Source: an uncultured Collinsella sp. (GTDB lineage Bacteria; Actinomycetota; Coriobacteriia; Coriobacteriales; Coriobacteriaceae). From it: a stretch of DNA of 12,964 nt. The DNA is taken from positions 1 to 12,964 of the forward strand of contig CAADVA010000039.1 in assembly GCA_900752345.1 (NCBI GenBank), given 5' to 3'. The notes below the pieces were generated by a model, which saw only the letters and a program-made list of their open reading frames with translations, ran no database searches and had not been told where the DNA came from. Shown here piece after piece: positions 1-5,934 of this stretch (the stretch's first letter is position 1; the number at the start of each line of letters is the position of its first letter). A program made the position numbers and the translations under genes.

Positions 1-1
1 G

Positions 2-178
2 GCCGCCTATGAGCCCGAGGCCGATCTGCCCAACACGCCCGACTCGGTCTTTTGCTCTCACGGCGCCGGTTACACGGTCAAATGGTACGATGTGCCCGCC
101 GCGGCGCACGTAAAGATCGATCCCGCCACCTTCCGCCCCTGGCGAGCAGCAGACGCCGAGTTTTTCGGCCACATGTGA
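2..178 (+). CDS. EF-G/Tet(M)-like translation factor GTPase, C-terminal end (partial)
   Basis: Only the last 58 codons are in the window; the gene enters from the left edge and stops at TGA 176-178. The readable tail contains TPDSVFCSHGAGYTVKWYDV followed by a short polar end. From memory, a 'DSVFCSHGAG...V.W' segment is typical of the C-terminus of EF-G-like GTPases related to tetracycline ribosomal-protection proteins in gut Firmicutes and Actinobacteria. Such proteins bind the ribosome near the A site; in the resistance members they displace tetracycline. The GTPase domain lies outside the window, so resistance cannot be judged. The stop codon lies inside the first 29-bp palindromic repeat. 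The family assignment rests on one motif block and is moderate. Confidence 0.55.
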   Translation, partial: AAYEPEADLPNTPDSVFCSHGAGYTVKWYDVPAAAHVKIDPATFRPWRAADAEFFGHM

Positions 179-202
179 CAAAGGGACAGTTCCTTTGTCA
201 CA
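174..202. repeat. 29-bp palindromic repeat, copy 1
   Basis: Arms TGTGACAAAGGGA and TTCCTTTGTCACA around the loop CAG. All 13 positions pair in RNA, one of them as G-U. The stop codon of the upstream GTPase gene lies inside the left arm. No T-run follows, so it is not a classical intrinsic terminator. Related copies lie at 3901-3929 and 5125-5153. The form (short palindrome, dispersed, at gene ends) fits a REP-type element; it may still slow or stop transcription. Confidence 0.85.
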
Positions 203-207
203 TGCTA

Positions 208-257
208 TTGGTATAACTCGGTACAAGTTGGTATAACTATTGCCAAGGTTTGCCAAT
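208..257 (+). promoter_or_regulatory. Promoter/operator with 10-bp-phased repeats upstream of ATPase 1
   Basis: Three consecutive decamers, TTGGTATAAC (208-217), TCGGTACAAG (218-227) and TTGGTATAAC (228-237), are followed by two TTGCCAA heptamers at 240-246 and 250-256. These are also 10 bp apart and are close to the reverse complement of the TTGG(T/C)A core. A possible promoter lies inside: -35 TTGGTA at 208-213, 18-bp spacer, -10 TATAAC at 232-237. Repeats spaced by one helical turn put the same face of each site on one side of the DNA, as expected for cooperative binding of a regulator. The binding factor is unknown; autoregulation by the downstream ATPase, which has a winged-helix-like C-terminus, is a guess. 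Confidence 0.55.
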
Positions 258-271
258 CCGAGGAGGCCGAC

Positions 272-1390
272 ATGAATCCAAATCCCTTTAAGCCCACGGC
301 TGGCAAGCGGCCTCCGATACTCATCGGTCGCGAGTCGGTCATCGAAGATTTCGAGGAAGGGCTCGATAACGGCGCCGGAGCGCCGGGCAGGCTCATGCTC
401 ATTACGGGAAACCGCGGTTGCGGCAAGACGGTTCTCCTGCGGGAGCTGCAACGTCTAGCCAGCGAGCGCGGATGGGCGGTTGTCTCCGATTCCGCTTCGC
501 TTGGCTTATGCAACCGCTTGGCCGACGCGCTTCGCTCGAATAGGCCCGTTGTGACGTCAATGGAATTCGGTCCGTCGTTTGGCCGGATGTCGGTCGAGGC
601 GGCGCGAGCAAAGGGCGAGACGTTGCGAGGACTGGTCAACGAGCGCCTCAAGAGGCTCGGCCCAGGCAAGGGCATACTGTTTGCGATTGACGAGGCACAA
701 TCGGCGTCTATCGAGGAGCTGGCGGCTCTTGCCGTTCTTTATCAGCAGGTGCTCGGAGACCAGGATGCCACGGGCTTGCCCGATAGCGACCAGCGCGGTC
801 TTGCGCTGGTGTTCGCTGGATTGCCCAGTATGGTTGATGACTTGCTCGAAGAGCCGAGCGTGACGTTTTTGCGCCGTGCCCAGCAGCGTACGCTGGGGGC
901 GATTTCTTTGCCCAAGGTGCGCGATTCATATATCCAGACGGTCAAAGACGCTGGTCTTTACGTTGACGCGGAGACGGCGGACCTTGCGGCACGCAAGAGC
1001 ATGGGGCATCCCTATATGGTTCAGCTGGTGGGCTATTACATGTGGCGCTCTGCCGTCCGACGTGGCTCGCAGGCCATTGAAGAGCACGATGTTGAGGCTG
1101 GGCACGTGGATGCCGTCTCCGAGTTCTACGAAGCGGTTGACGCGCCCCTGTATTACGGGCTGCGCAGTCCACAGCGCCTTTTTATCGAGGCTATGGCGGT
1201 TGACGAGGGCAAACCGACGCGCATGGCGGATATCATTGAGCGCTGCGAGCGTACCCAGAGCTGGGCAAGTAAATATCGCGCAAGCCTGATTCGCGAGCGC
1301 GTCATCGAGGCAGCCGGATACGGCCTCGTCCGGTTTACCGTGCCCATACTGGGCGAGTATATCCGCGACCGCATTTTATGGCATGAGTAG
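272..1390 (+). CDS. AAA-type ATPase with winged-helix-like C-terminus (ATPase 1), linked to a UvrA-like gene
   Basis: A 372-aa soluble P-loop ATPase. Residues 1-30 carry the 'NPF.P' and 'GR' elements common in Orc/Cdc6-like and STAND-like actinobacterial ATPases. Walker A is GNRGCGKT (46-53), Walker B ILFAIDE (135-141), a sensor-like FAGLP lies at 181-185 and FLRRAQQ at 199-205. The C-terminal ~100 residues are helical and basic and look like a winged helix. The start is firm: AGGAGG at 261-266, 5 nt before ATG 272. The coding end lies 10 nt before the preferred GTG start of the UvrA-like gene (or overlaps an alternative ATG by 8 nt), so the two are probably co-transcribed and translationally coupled. 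It is clearly paralogous to the ATPase at 3937-5037. The cellular role of this family is not known to me; an ATP-dependent DNA-binding switch or loader is inference. Confidence 0.8.
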   Translation: MNPNPFKPTAGKRPPILIGRESVIEDFEEGLDNGAGAPGRLMLITGNRGCGKTVLLRELQRLASERGWAVVSDSASLGLCNRLADALRSNRPVVTSMEFGPSFGRMSVEAARAKGETLRGLVNERLKRLGPGKGILFAIDEAQSASIEELAALAVLYQQVLGDQDATGLPDSDQRGLALVFAGLPSMVDDLLEEPSVTFLRRAQQRTLGAISLPKVRDSYIQTVKDAGLYVDAETADLAARKSMGHPYMVQLVGYYMWRSAVRRGSQAIEEHDVEAGHVDAVSEFYEAVDAPLYYGLRSPQRLFIEAMAVDEGKPTRMADIIERCERTQSWASKYRASLIRERVIEAAGYGLVRFTVPILGEYIRDRILWHE

Positions 1391-1392
1391 GG
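1389..1392 (+). promoter_or_regulatory. Ribosome binding site deciding the UvrA-like start
   Basis: AGGG at 1389-1392 lies 8 nt before GTG 1401. The upstream in-frame ATG at 1383 has no Shine-Dalgarno match before it, so GTG 1401 is the better start. The site overlaps the stop codon of ATPase 1, which would couple translation of the two genes. Confidence 0.5.
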
Positions 1393-1400
1393 TGATAAAA

Positions 1401-3896
1401 GTGACGGAACAGAAGATGAGCCCGCAGGCTATCGAGGTGCGTGGTGCGCGTGTCCATAACCTTAAGGACATCGATATTGATATCCCGCTGGGAAAGCTCG
1501 TGGGTATTGCCGGCGTGTCGGGTTCGGGCAAGAGTTCGCTGGCGCTGGGAGTTCTTTATGCCGAGGGCTCGCGCCGTTACCTGGAGGCGCTCAGCACCTA
1601 TACCCGCCGTCGTCTGACGCAGGCCGAGCACGCCCAGGTGGACGAGGTGCTGCACGTGCCAGCGGCGCTCGCATTGCATCAGCGCCCCAGCGTGCCGGGC
1701 GTGCGCTCCACTTTTGGCACCATGACCGAGCTCAACAACAGCCTGCGTCTGCTCTTTAGCCGTTGCGCCCATCACGCGTGCCCACATTGCGGGGCACGCG
1801 TGGAGCCGAGCCTTAACGTGGCTGCGGGCCTGTCGCTCACGTGTCCGACATGCGGCCGCGAGTTCTACGCCCCGAGCGCCGAGGACCTTGCCTTCAACAG
1901 CGGCGGTGCGTGCCCTACCTGCGGTGGCACCGGTGTCATGCGCGAGGTGGACGAGGCGAGCCTGGTGCCCGACGAGTCAAAGACTATCAACGAGGGCGCG
2001 GTGCTTCCCTGGGGCACGCTCATGTGGGATCTGATGAAGCAGGTCGCCGGCGAGATGGGCGTGCGTACCGACGTGCCGTTTAACCAGCTCACGCCTCAAG
2101 AGCGCGACATCGTGTTCCATGGTCCGGCGGTTAAAAAGCACATTCTCTACGTTCCCAAAAACGGCGAGGGCGCCACGCCGCTCGACTTCACCTATTACAA
2201 CGCCGTCTATACCGTCGAGAATGCGCTCGCCAAGGTTAAGGACGACAAGGGCCTCAAACGCGTTGCGCGCTTTTTGCGCGAGGGAGCATGCCGCGATTGC
2301 GGCGGTACGCGTCTCTCCGAGGCTGCGCGCCAGCCCCAGGTGCGCGGTATCAATCTGGCGCAGGCCGCGGCCATGACATTGGGCGATGCGGTTGAGTGGG
2401 TGCGCGGGGTGCCTACGTCCTTGCCGGCCGAGATGCAGCCCATGGCAGCGGATATCTGCGATTCGTTTTTGGGCGCGGCTCGCCGTCTGGTCGACCTGGG
2501 TCTCGATTACCTTTCACTCGACCGCGCCGGTGCCACGCTTTCCACGGGCGAGCGCCAGCGTGTGCAGCTCGCCCGCGTGGTGCGCAACCGATCGACAGGC
2601 GTGCTTTATGTGCTGGACGAGCCCTCGATCGGCTTGCATCCTGCCAATGTCGACGGCTTGGTGGGCGTGATGCGCGATCTGGTGGATGACGGCAACACCG
2701 TGGTCGTTGTCGACCACGATACGCGCGTGCTGGCGGAAGCCGACTATCTGGTCGAGATGGGGCCCGTTGCCGGAGCGGGCGGCGGTAATGTGATTGCCGC
2801 TGGTACGGTAGGCGAGGTCGAGCAATCGCAGGGCAGCCGCATCGCGCCGTTTTTGCGCGCCGAGCCCAAGCGCTTGCGTCCGCAGGTGACTGACGAGGAA
2901 ATGTTCGACCAGGGCCATATCCGCATGGCGACCGATGCCATCCATACCGTCAAGCCGCTCGAAGTCGATATCCCGCGCGGTCGCTTGGTCGCGGTTACGG
3001 GTGTTTCGGGTTCGGGTAAGACGACGCTCGTGCTCGAGACGCTCATCCCGGCGCTCAAGGCGCAGGCAGCCGGCGAGCGCCTGCCGGGACACGTGCGTTG
3101 GGTCGATGCCGAAGGTATTGCGCGTGCCAACCTGATTGACGCTACGCCCATTGGCGCCAATGTTCGCTCGACGGTGGCAACCTATGCCGACATCCATGAT
3201 GAGCTGCGTCGCGCCTTCGCCCGTACGCCCGAGGCCAAGGCGGCCGGCTACAAGGCGGGCACCTTTAGCTACAATACTGGCACTCTGCGCTGCCCTACGT
3301 GCGATGGCACGGGCTCGATATCGCTCGACGTGCAGTTTTTGCCCGACGTCGAGATCGTCTGCCCGGCATGTCGCGGTTCGCGCTACGCCGAGGCCGCCTC
3401 GCATATCCATCGCGAGGGCAAGGACGGGAGTCTGCTTACGCTGCCGCAGCTCATGGATATGAGTGTGGACGAGGCCATCGACGCCACGGTGGGGCTCAAG
3501 AAAGTTCAGACGCGTTTGCAGACCTTGCACGACCTGGGCTTGGGCTATCTCACGCTTGGTGAGCCCACACCGGCGCTCTCGGGCGGCGAGGCACAACGCC
3601 TTAAGCTCGCGAGCGAGATGGGCCGCGTGCAGGATGATGCCGTATTCGTGTTCGACGAGCCCACGATTGGCCTACATCCGCTCGATGTTCGGGTACTGCT
3701 GAGTGTGTTCGACGGCCTCGTTGCCAAGGGCGCCACAGTTGTCGTGATCGAGCATGACCTCGACCTTATCCGTAACGCCGATTACGTGATCGACATGGGC
3801 CCAGGCGGTGGCGATGCGGGTGGGCAAATCGTCTGCACCGGTACGCCGAGCGACATCGCGGCTTGCTCCAAGAGTATTACCGGTCGCTACCTATAG
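1401..3896 (+). CDS. UvrA-like double-ABC ATPase lacking the UvrB-binding domain
   Basis: UvrA-family DNA-binding ABC ATPase of 831 aa (837 if begun at ATG 1383; numbering here uses the longer form). Walker A1 is GVSGSGKS (44-51), followed by RRYLEALSTYTRR and the RSTFGTMTEL block. A zinc module C154-x2-C157-x19-C177-x2-C180 comes next. The first ABC signature is a degenerate LSTGERQR near 386, with Walker B LDEPSIGLHP. The second half has GVSGSGKTT near 540, a second C-x2-C-x19-C-x2-C zinc finger, signature LSGGEAQR near 732 and FDEPTIGLHP. Canonical UvrA (~940 aa) has a ~110-residue UvrB-binding insertion between the RST..GT.TE block and the first zinc module. Here only ~40 residues separate them, so the protein resembles UvrA2/DrrC-type paralogues linked to drug tolerance rather than the core repair UvrA. 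Coupling to the AAA ATPase upstream suggests a joint DNA-associated role (inference). Confidence 0.88.
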   Translation: MTEQKMSPQAIEVRGARVHNLKDIDIDIPLGKLVGIAGVSGSGKSSLALGVLYAEGSRRYLEALSTYTRRRLTQAEHAQVDEVLHVPAALALHQRPSVPGVRSTFGTMTELNNSLRLLFSRCAHHACPHCGARVEPSLNVAAGLSLTCPTCGREFYAPSAEDLAFNSGGACPTCGGTGVMREVDEASLVPDESKTINEGAVLPWGTLMWDLMKQVAGEMGVRTDVPFNQLTPQERDIVFHGPAVKKHILYVPKNGEGATPLDFTYYNAVYTVENALAKVKDDKGLKRVARFLREGACRDCGGTRLSEAARQPQVRGINLAQAAAMTLGDAVEWVRGVPTSLPAEMQPMAADICDSFLGAARRLVDLGLDYLSLDRAGATLSTGERQRVQLARVVRNRSTGVLYVLDEPSIGLHPANVDGLVGVMRDLVDDGNTVVVVDHDTRVLAEADYLVEMGPVAGAGGGNVIAAGTVGEVEQSQGSRIAPFLRAEPKRLRPQVTDEEMFDQGHIRMATDAIHTVKPLEVDIPRGRLVAVTGVSGSGKTTLVLETLIPALKAQAAGERLPGHVRWVDAEGIARANLIDATPIGANVRSTVATYADIHDELRRAFARTPEAKAAGYKAGTFSYNTGTLRCPTCDGTGSISLDVQFLPDVEIVCPACRGSRYAEAASHIHREGKDGSLLTLPQLMDMSVDEAIDATVGLKKVQTRLQTLHDLGLGYLTLGEPTPALSGGEAQRLKLASEMGRVQDDAVFVFDEPTIGLHPLDVRVLLSVFDGLVAKGATVVVIEHDLDLIRNADYVIDMGPGGGDAGGQIVCTGTPSDIAACSKSITGRYL

Positions 3897-3900
3897 GCAA

Positions 3901-3929
3901 TGTGACAAAGGGACTGCCTCTTTGTCACA
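3901..3929. repeat. 29-bp palindromic repeat, copy 2, between convergent genes
   Basis: Arms begin TGTGACAAAG and mirror CTTTGTCACA: 10 perfect pairs plus one G-U and one G-C toward the loop. It fills the short gap between the stop of the UvrA-like gene (3896) and the stop of ATPase 2 (3937). It could serve as a bidirectional transcription barrier, although T-runs are weak (TTGATTTCTATTTC on the plus side). Confidence 0.85.
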
Positions 3930-3936
3930 TTGATTT

Positions 3937-5037
3937 CTATTTCACGCATTGAGCGGCGAGATAGTCGCGGAAGAATGGCAATTCAAAAGCGACGAGCCCT
4001 CGTCCTCGTTCCCCGATGATGCCGGCATCTATCATGCGGCGTCGGTAGCGGGAGACCTGCTGTGGCGAACGCTTAAGGCGCTCGACAAGGTCAGCGGTGG
4101 TGGACTCTTCCTCGTCATCGAGCATGGCGATGAGGAATCGCTTGTCCTCTGCAGTGAGTTCCCGATAGGTTGCCGCGAGGATTCGGTCATCCATCTCGTC
4201 GCGCGCGATTTTGATTCCCAGGTCAAAGTCGCGCGACGAGATTTCCTTCGAATCGCTTGTGAGATCCCAGGCACGGTAGCCTACGAGTTGCAATAGGAAG
4301 GGAAAACCAGAGATCGAGCGAACGGCTCTATCGATTCCCTCAGCATCTGCCAGGCGATCGTTTTCCTGGATCGTGCGAATCAAGGCCTCGCGTACGTCAT
4401 AGTCGGCAATGCGACCCAGATGATATTGTTGGGCGCGGCGAAGGAACGAGACCGTCTTGTGGTTCAGCAACGTCGAGACGTTGTTGGGAAGCCCCGCCAT
4501 GAGCAGTGCGACGCGTTTTCCATCGGTCACAAAGTGCTGATACGTCGCTGCGAGCTGAATCATCTCGTCGAGTGTCGGGTCCACCTCGTCAACCGTGACG
4601 AGCAGACCGGTGCCCGCCTCGTTGAGCTGGTCGATGATGTCGCTCATGCGATAACGCCAGGTTGAGGCATCGTGAACGCGATTGACCTCGATGCTGCCGA
4701 GCGGTGCAATTCCGAGGCCGGTGACTTCGAAGTTGTTAGACGGGTTGATGAGATGGCCGGCAGCACGTTTCGCCCCGAACTCGATTTCCTCAAGCATTCC
4801 CGGGAGCGCGGTCGTCTTTACGGCTATCCAGCCGTGGGATTCCGCCCTTGTCGCGAGCGACGACATGAGAGCGGTTTTACCGGTTCCACGCGCGCCTGAG
4901 AAGATCGAGGTCAATTCTGGGCGCCTACGCTGGCTCAAGAAGGCACGGTCCAAATCCCGAATAATCTGTTGTCTGCCAGCGAGATGGGCAGGAACCTCGC
5001 CAAAACTGGGGGTAAACGGGTTCTCGAGATATTTCAC
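3937..5037 (-). CDS. AAA-type ATPase with winged-helix-like C-terminus (ATPase 2), paralogue of ATPase 1
   Basis: A 366-aa P-loop ATPase. Walker A is GARGTGKT (48-55), Walker B LLVTVDEVD (145-153), followed by AGLP (181-184) and FLRRAQQ (198-204), all within a residue or two of the matching motifs in ATPase 1. The block G.P..LQLVGYRAW and an acidic-basic C-terminus (LVERLKRSPQQVSRYRRR) look like a winged helix with a basic recognition helix. The start codon is GTG at 5037 with AAGGAG at 5044-5049, 6 nt away. It is transcribed toward the UvrA-like gene and is bounded by palindromic repeats on both sides. Identity to ATPase 1 is modest, so the pair is an old duplication or two family members brought together. 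Function is unknown; ATP-dependent DNA binding is the most one can say. Confidence 0.8.
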   Translation of the reverse strand: MKYLENPFTPSFGEVPAHLAGRQQIIRDLDRAFLSQRRRPELTSIFSGARGTGKTALMSSLATRAESHGWIAVKTTALPGMLEEIEFGAKRAAGHLINPSNNFEVTGLGIAPLGSIEVNRVHDASTWRYRMSDIIDQLNEAGTGLLVTVDEVDPTLDEMIQLAATYQHFVTDGKRVALLMAGLPNNVSTLLNHKTVSFLRRAQQYHLGRIADYDVREALIRTIQENDRLADAEGIDRAVRSISGFPFLLQLVGYRAWDLTSDSKEISSRDFDLGIKIARDEMDDRILAATYRELTAEDKRFLIAMLDDEEESTTADLVERLKRSPQQVSRYRRRMIDAGIIGERGRGLVAFELPFFRDYLAAQCVK

Positions 5038-5060
5038 AAGGCTCTCCTTTCACACCGCCG

Positions 5061-5100
5061 TTTAACTTCATTTTATTCTAGTTAATTCTGGTTAAAAGCA
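5061..5100 (-). promoter_or_regulatory. AT-rich promoter/operator with 10-bp-phased repeats upstream of ATPase 2
   Basis: In the coding direction the sequence divides into four decamers: TGCTTTTAAC, CAGAATTAAC, TAGAATAAAA and TGAAGTTAAA. On the plus strand GTTAA recurs at 5081 and 5091, with TTTAA at 5061. A possible promoter is TTTTAA - 16 bp - TAAAAT. The one-helical-turn spacing mirrors the array before ATPase 1, and both share a TAAC-like end to the unit. Such phasing suggests a cooperatively bound operator; this is inference. Confidence 0.45.
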
Positions 5101-5124
5101 ATGGTTCGTTATTTAGAGCATCAA

Positions 5125-5153
5125 TGAGGCAAAGGGACAGTCCCTTTGCCACC
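5125..5153. repeat. 29-bp palindromic repeat, copy 3
   Basis: Core arms GGCAAAGGGA and TCCCTTTGCC pair perfectly over 10 bp around CAG. Compared with copies 1 and 2, an A-T pair in the stem has become G-C on both sides, a compensatory double change that keeps the hairpin. The outermost bases no longer pair. It lies between the promoter of ATPase 2 and the 3' end of trmL. Confidence 0.8.
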
Positions 5154-5193
5154 TTAATGCCAAAACCAGCTTGTCAAGAGCTAGAGGGTTTGA

Positions 5194-5232
5194 AAATCTG
5201 CCATTTCTACCCCGTCCCCTAATGGCAGGTTT
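5194..5232 (-). terminator. Probable intrinsic terminator after trmL
   Basis: CTGCCATT (5198-5205) pairs with AATGGCAG (5221-5228). On the minus strand, AAAC precedes the left arm and ATTTTC follows the right arm, adding A-T pairs and a short T-run. The loop is 15 nt and G-rich. It starts just after the trmL stop codon at 5234. The short T-run and large loop make it a moderate-strength candidate. Confidence 0.5.
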
Positions 5233-5233
5233 G

Positions 5234-5833
5234 TTACATGCCCGGAAAGCCTGTTTGGCGCAGGGCTTCGTAGAGGACGATGGCGGCGCTGTTGGAGAGG
5301 TTGAGGGCGCTGATGCGGTAGTCGTCCGGGTTGACGAAGTTGCCGCAGATGTCCTGTTGAAGGATGGCCTCGTGGCTGCCCTCGGTATGCCCCAGCGATT
5401 CCTCGTGAGCTTCCCAAGCCTCGGCGTTATCGAGTGAGTCGCAATCGCGCAGCATGGGGATGCGCTCGCAGCGCTCGGGCGCCGCGGCAAGCAGTGGCTC
5501 GGGAATGCCCGAGCTCTCGCTGCCAAAGACCAGGTAGTCGCCGTCGCGGTAGGTGCTCTGCGCATAGGTGCGGCGTGCCTTTTTGGTCAGCAGATGCAGG
5601 CGCTCGTTGGCAGGGGAGAGGCCGTTGCGCGCAAGGAAATCCTCCCAGCCGGCATAGGTCGTCACGTCCAAGTTTTGCCAGTAGCCCAGGCCGGCGCGAC
5701 GCACCGTTTTGTCGTCGAGCGAAAAGCCCAGCGGCTCCACCAGATGCAGGCGGGTGCCGGTGACCACGCAGGTGCGGCCGATATTGCCCGTATTGGCGGG
5801 AATCTCGGGCGCATACAGCACAATGTTGAACAT
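5234..5833 (-). CDS. trmL: tRNA (cytidine/uridine-34 2'-O)-methyltransferase TrmL, with an internal insertion
   Basis: SPOUT/TrmH-superfamily enzyme of 199 aa that methylates the ribose 2'-O at the wobble base of tRNA-Leu isoacceptors using S-adenosylmethionine. Motif 1 is PANTGNIGRTC (12-22), motif 2 LVFGSESSGIPE (101-112) and motif 3 LNLSNSAAIVLYEA (177-190); the order and spacing of the first two match E. coli TrmL. The start is ATG 5833 with AAGGAGA at 5837-5843; an in-frame extension further upstream has no ribosome binding site and runs through the terminator. Between IPM (125-127) and motif 3 there are ~49 residues where the E. coli protein has about 7, an acidic, His-containing insertion of ~42 aa next to the knot. 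A strong terminator lies immediately upstream. Confidence 0.88.
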   Translation of the reverse strand: MFNIVLYAPEIPANTGNIGRTCVVTGTRLHLVEPLGFSLDDKTVRRAGLGYWQNLDVTTYAGWEDFLARNGLSPANERLHLLTKKARRTYAQSTYRDGDYLVFGSESSGIPEPLLAAAPERCERIPMLRDCDSLDNAEAWEAHEESLGHTEGSHEAILQQDICGNFVNPDDYRISALNLSNSAAIVLYEALRQTGFPGM

Positions 5834-5854
5834 GAATCTCCTTGGCTCAGAACG

Positions 5855-5895
5855 AAAAACCACCACGAAGGGGATAGGCACCTTCGTGGTGGTTT
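5855..5895 (-). terminator. Strong intrinsic terminator between cobW-type gene and trmL
   Basis: A perfect 15-bp stem: AAACCACCACGAAGG (5857-5871) and its mirror (5881-5895), with a 9-nt loop. In minus-strand RNA the right arm ends in a run of five U (5855-5859). The plus strand has no comparable T-run, so the direction is minus, ending the CobW transcript. It stops ~22 nt before the trmL start codon. Confidence 0.85.
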
Positions 5896-5934
5896 GGCGG
5901 TTACGTAGGCGGAAAAATGCCCGTTTGGATAAAC

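Noticed and set aside
174..202. Intrinsic terminator for the EF-G-like gene
   Set aside because: The stem is good but no U-run follows, the stop codon lies inside it, and the same element recurs in other contexts; called a repeat instead.
208..257. CRISPR array or plasmid-type iterons
   Set aside because: The units are 10 bp with no spacers of CRISPR length and sit in a promoter position; there is no Rep or Cas gene nearby.
2514..3596. A 360-codon open frame on the minus strand
   Set aside because: It lies wholly opposite the UvrA-like gene, shows no recognisable motif and is a typical antisense shadow in GC-rich coding DNA.
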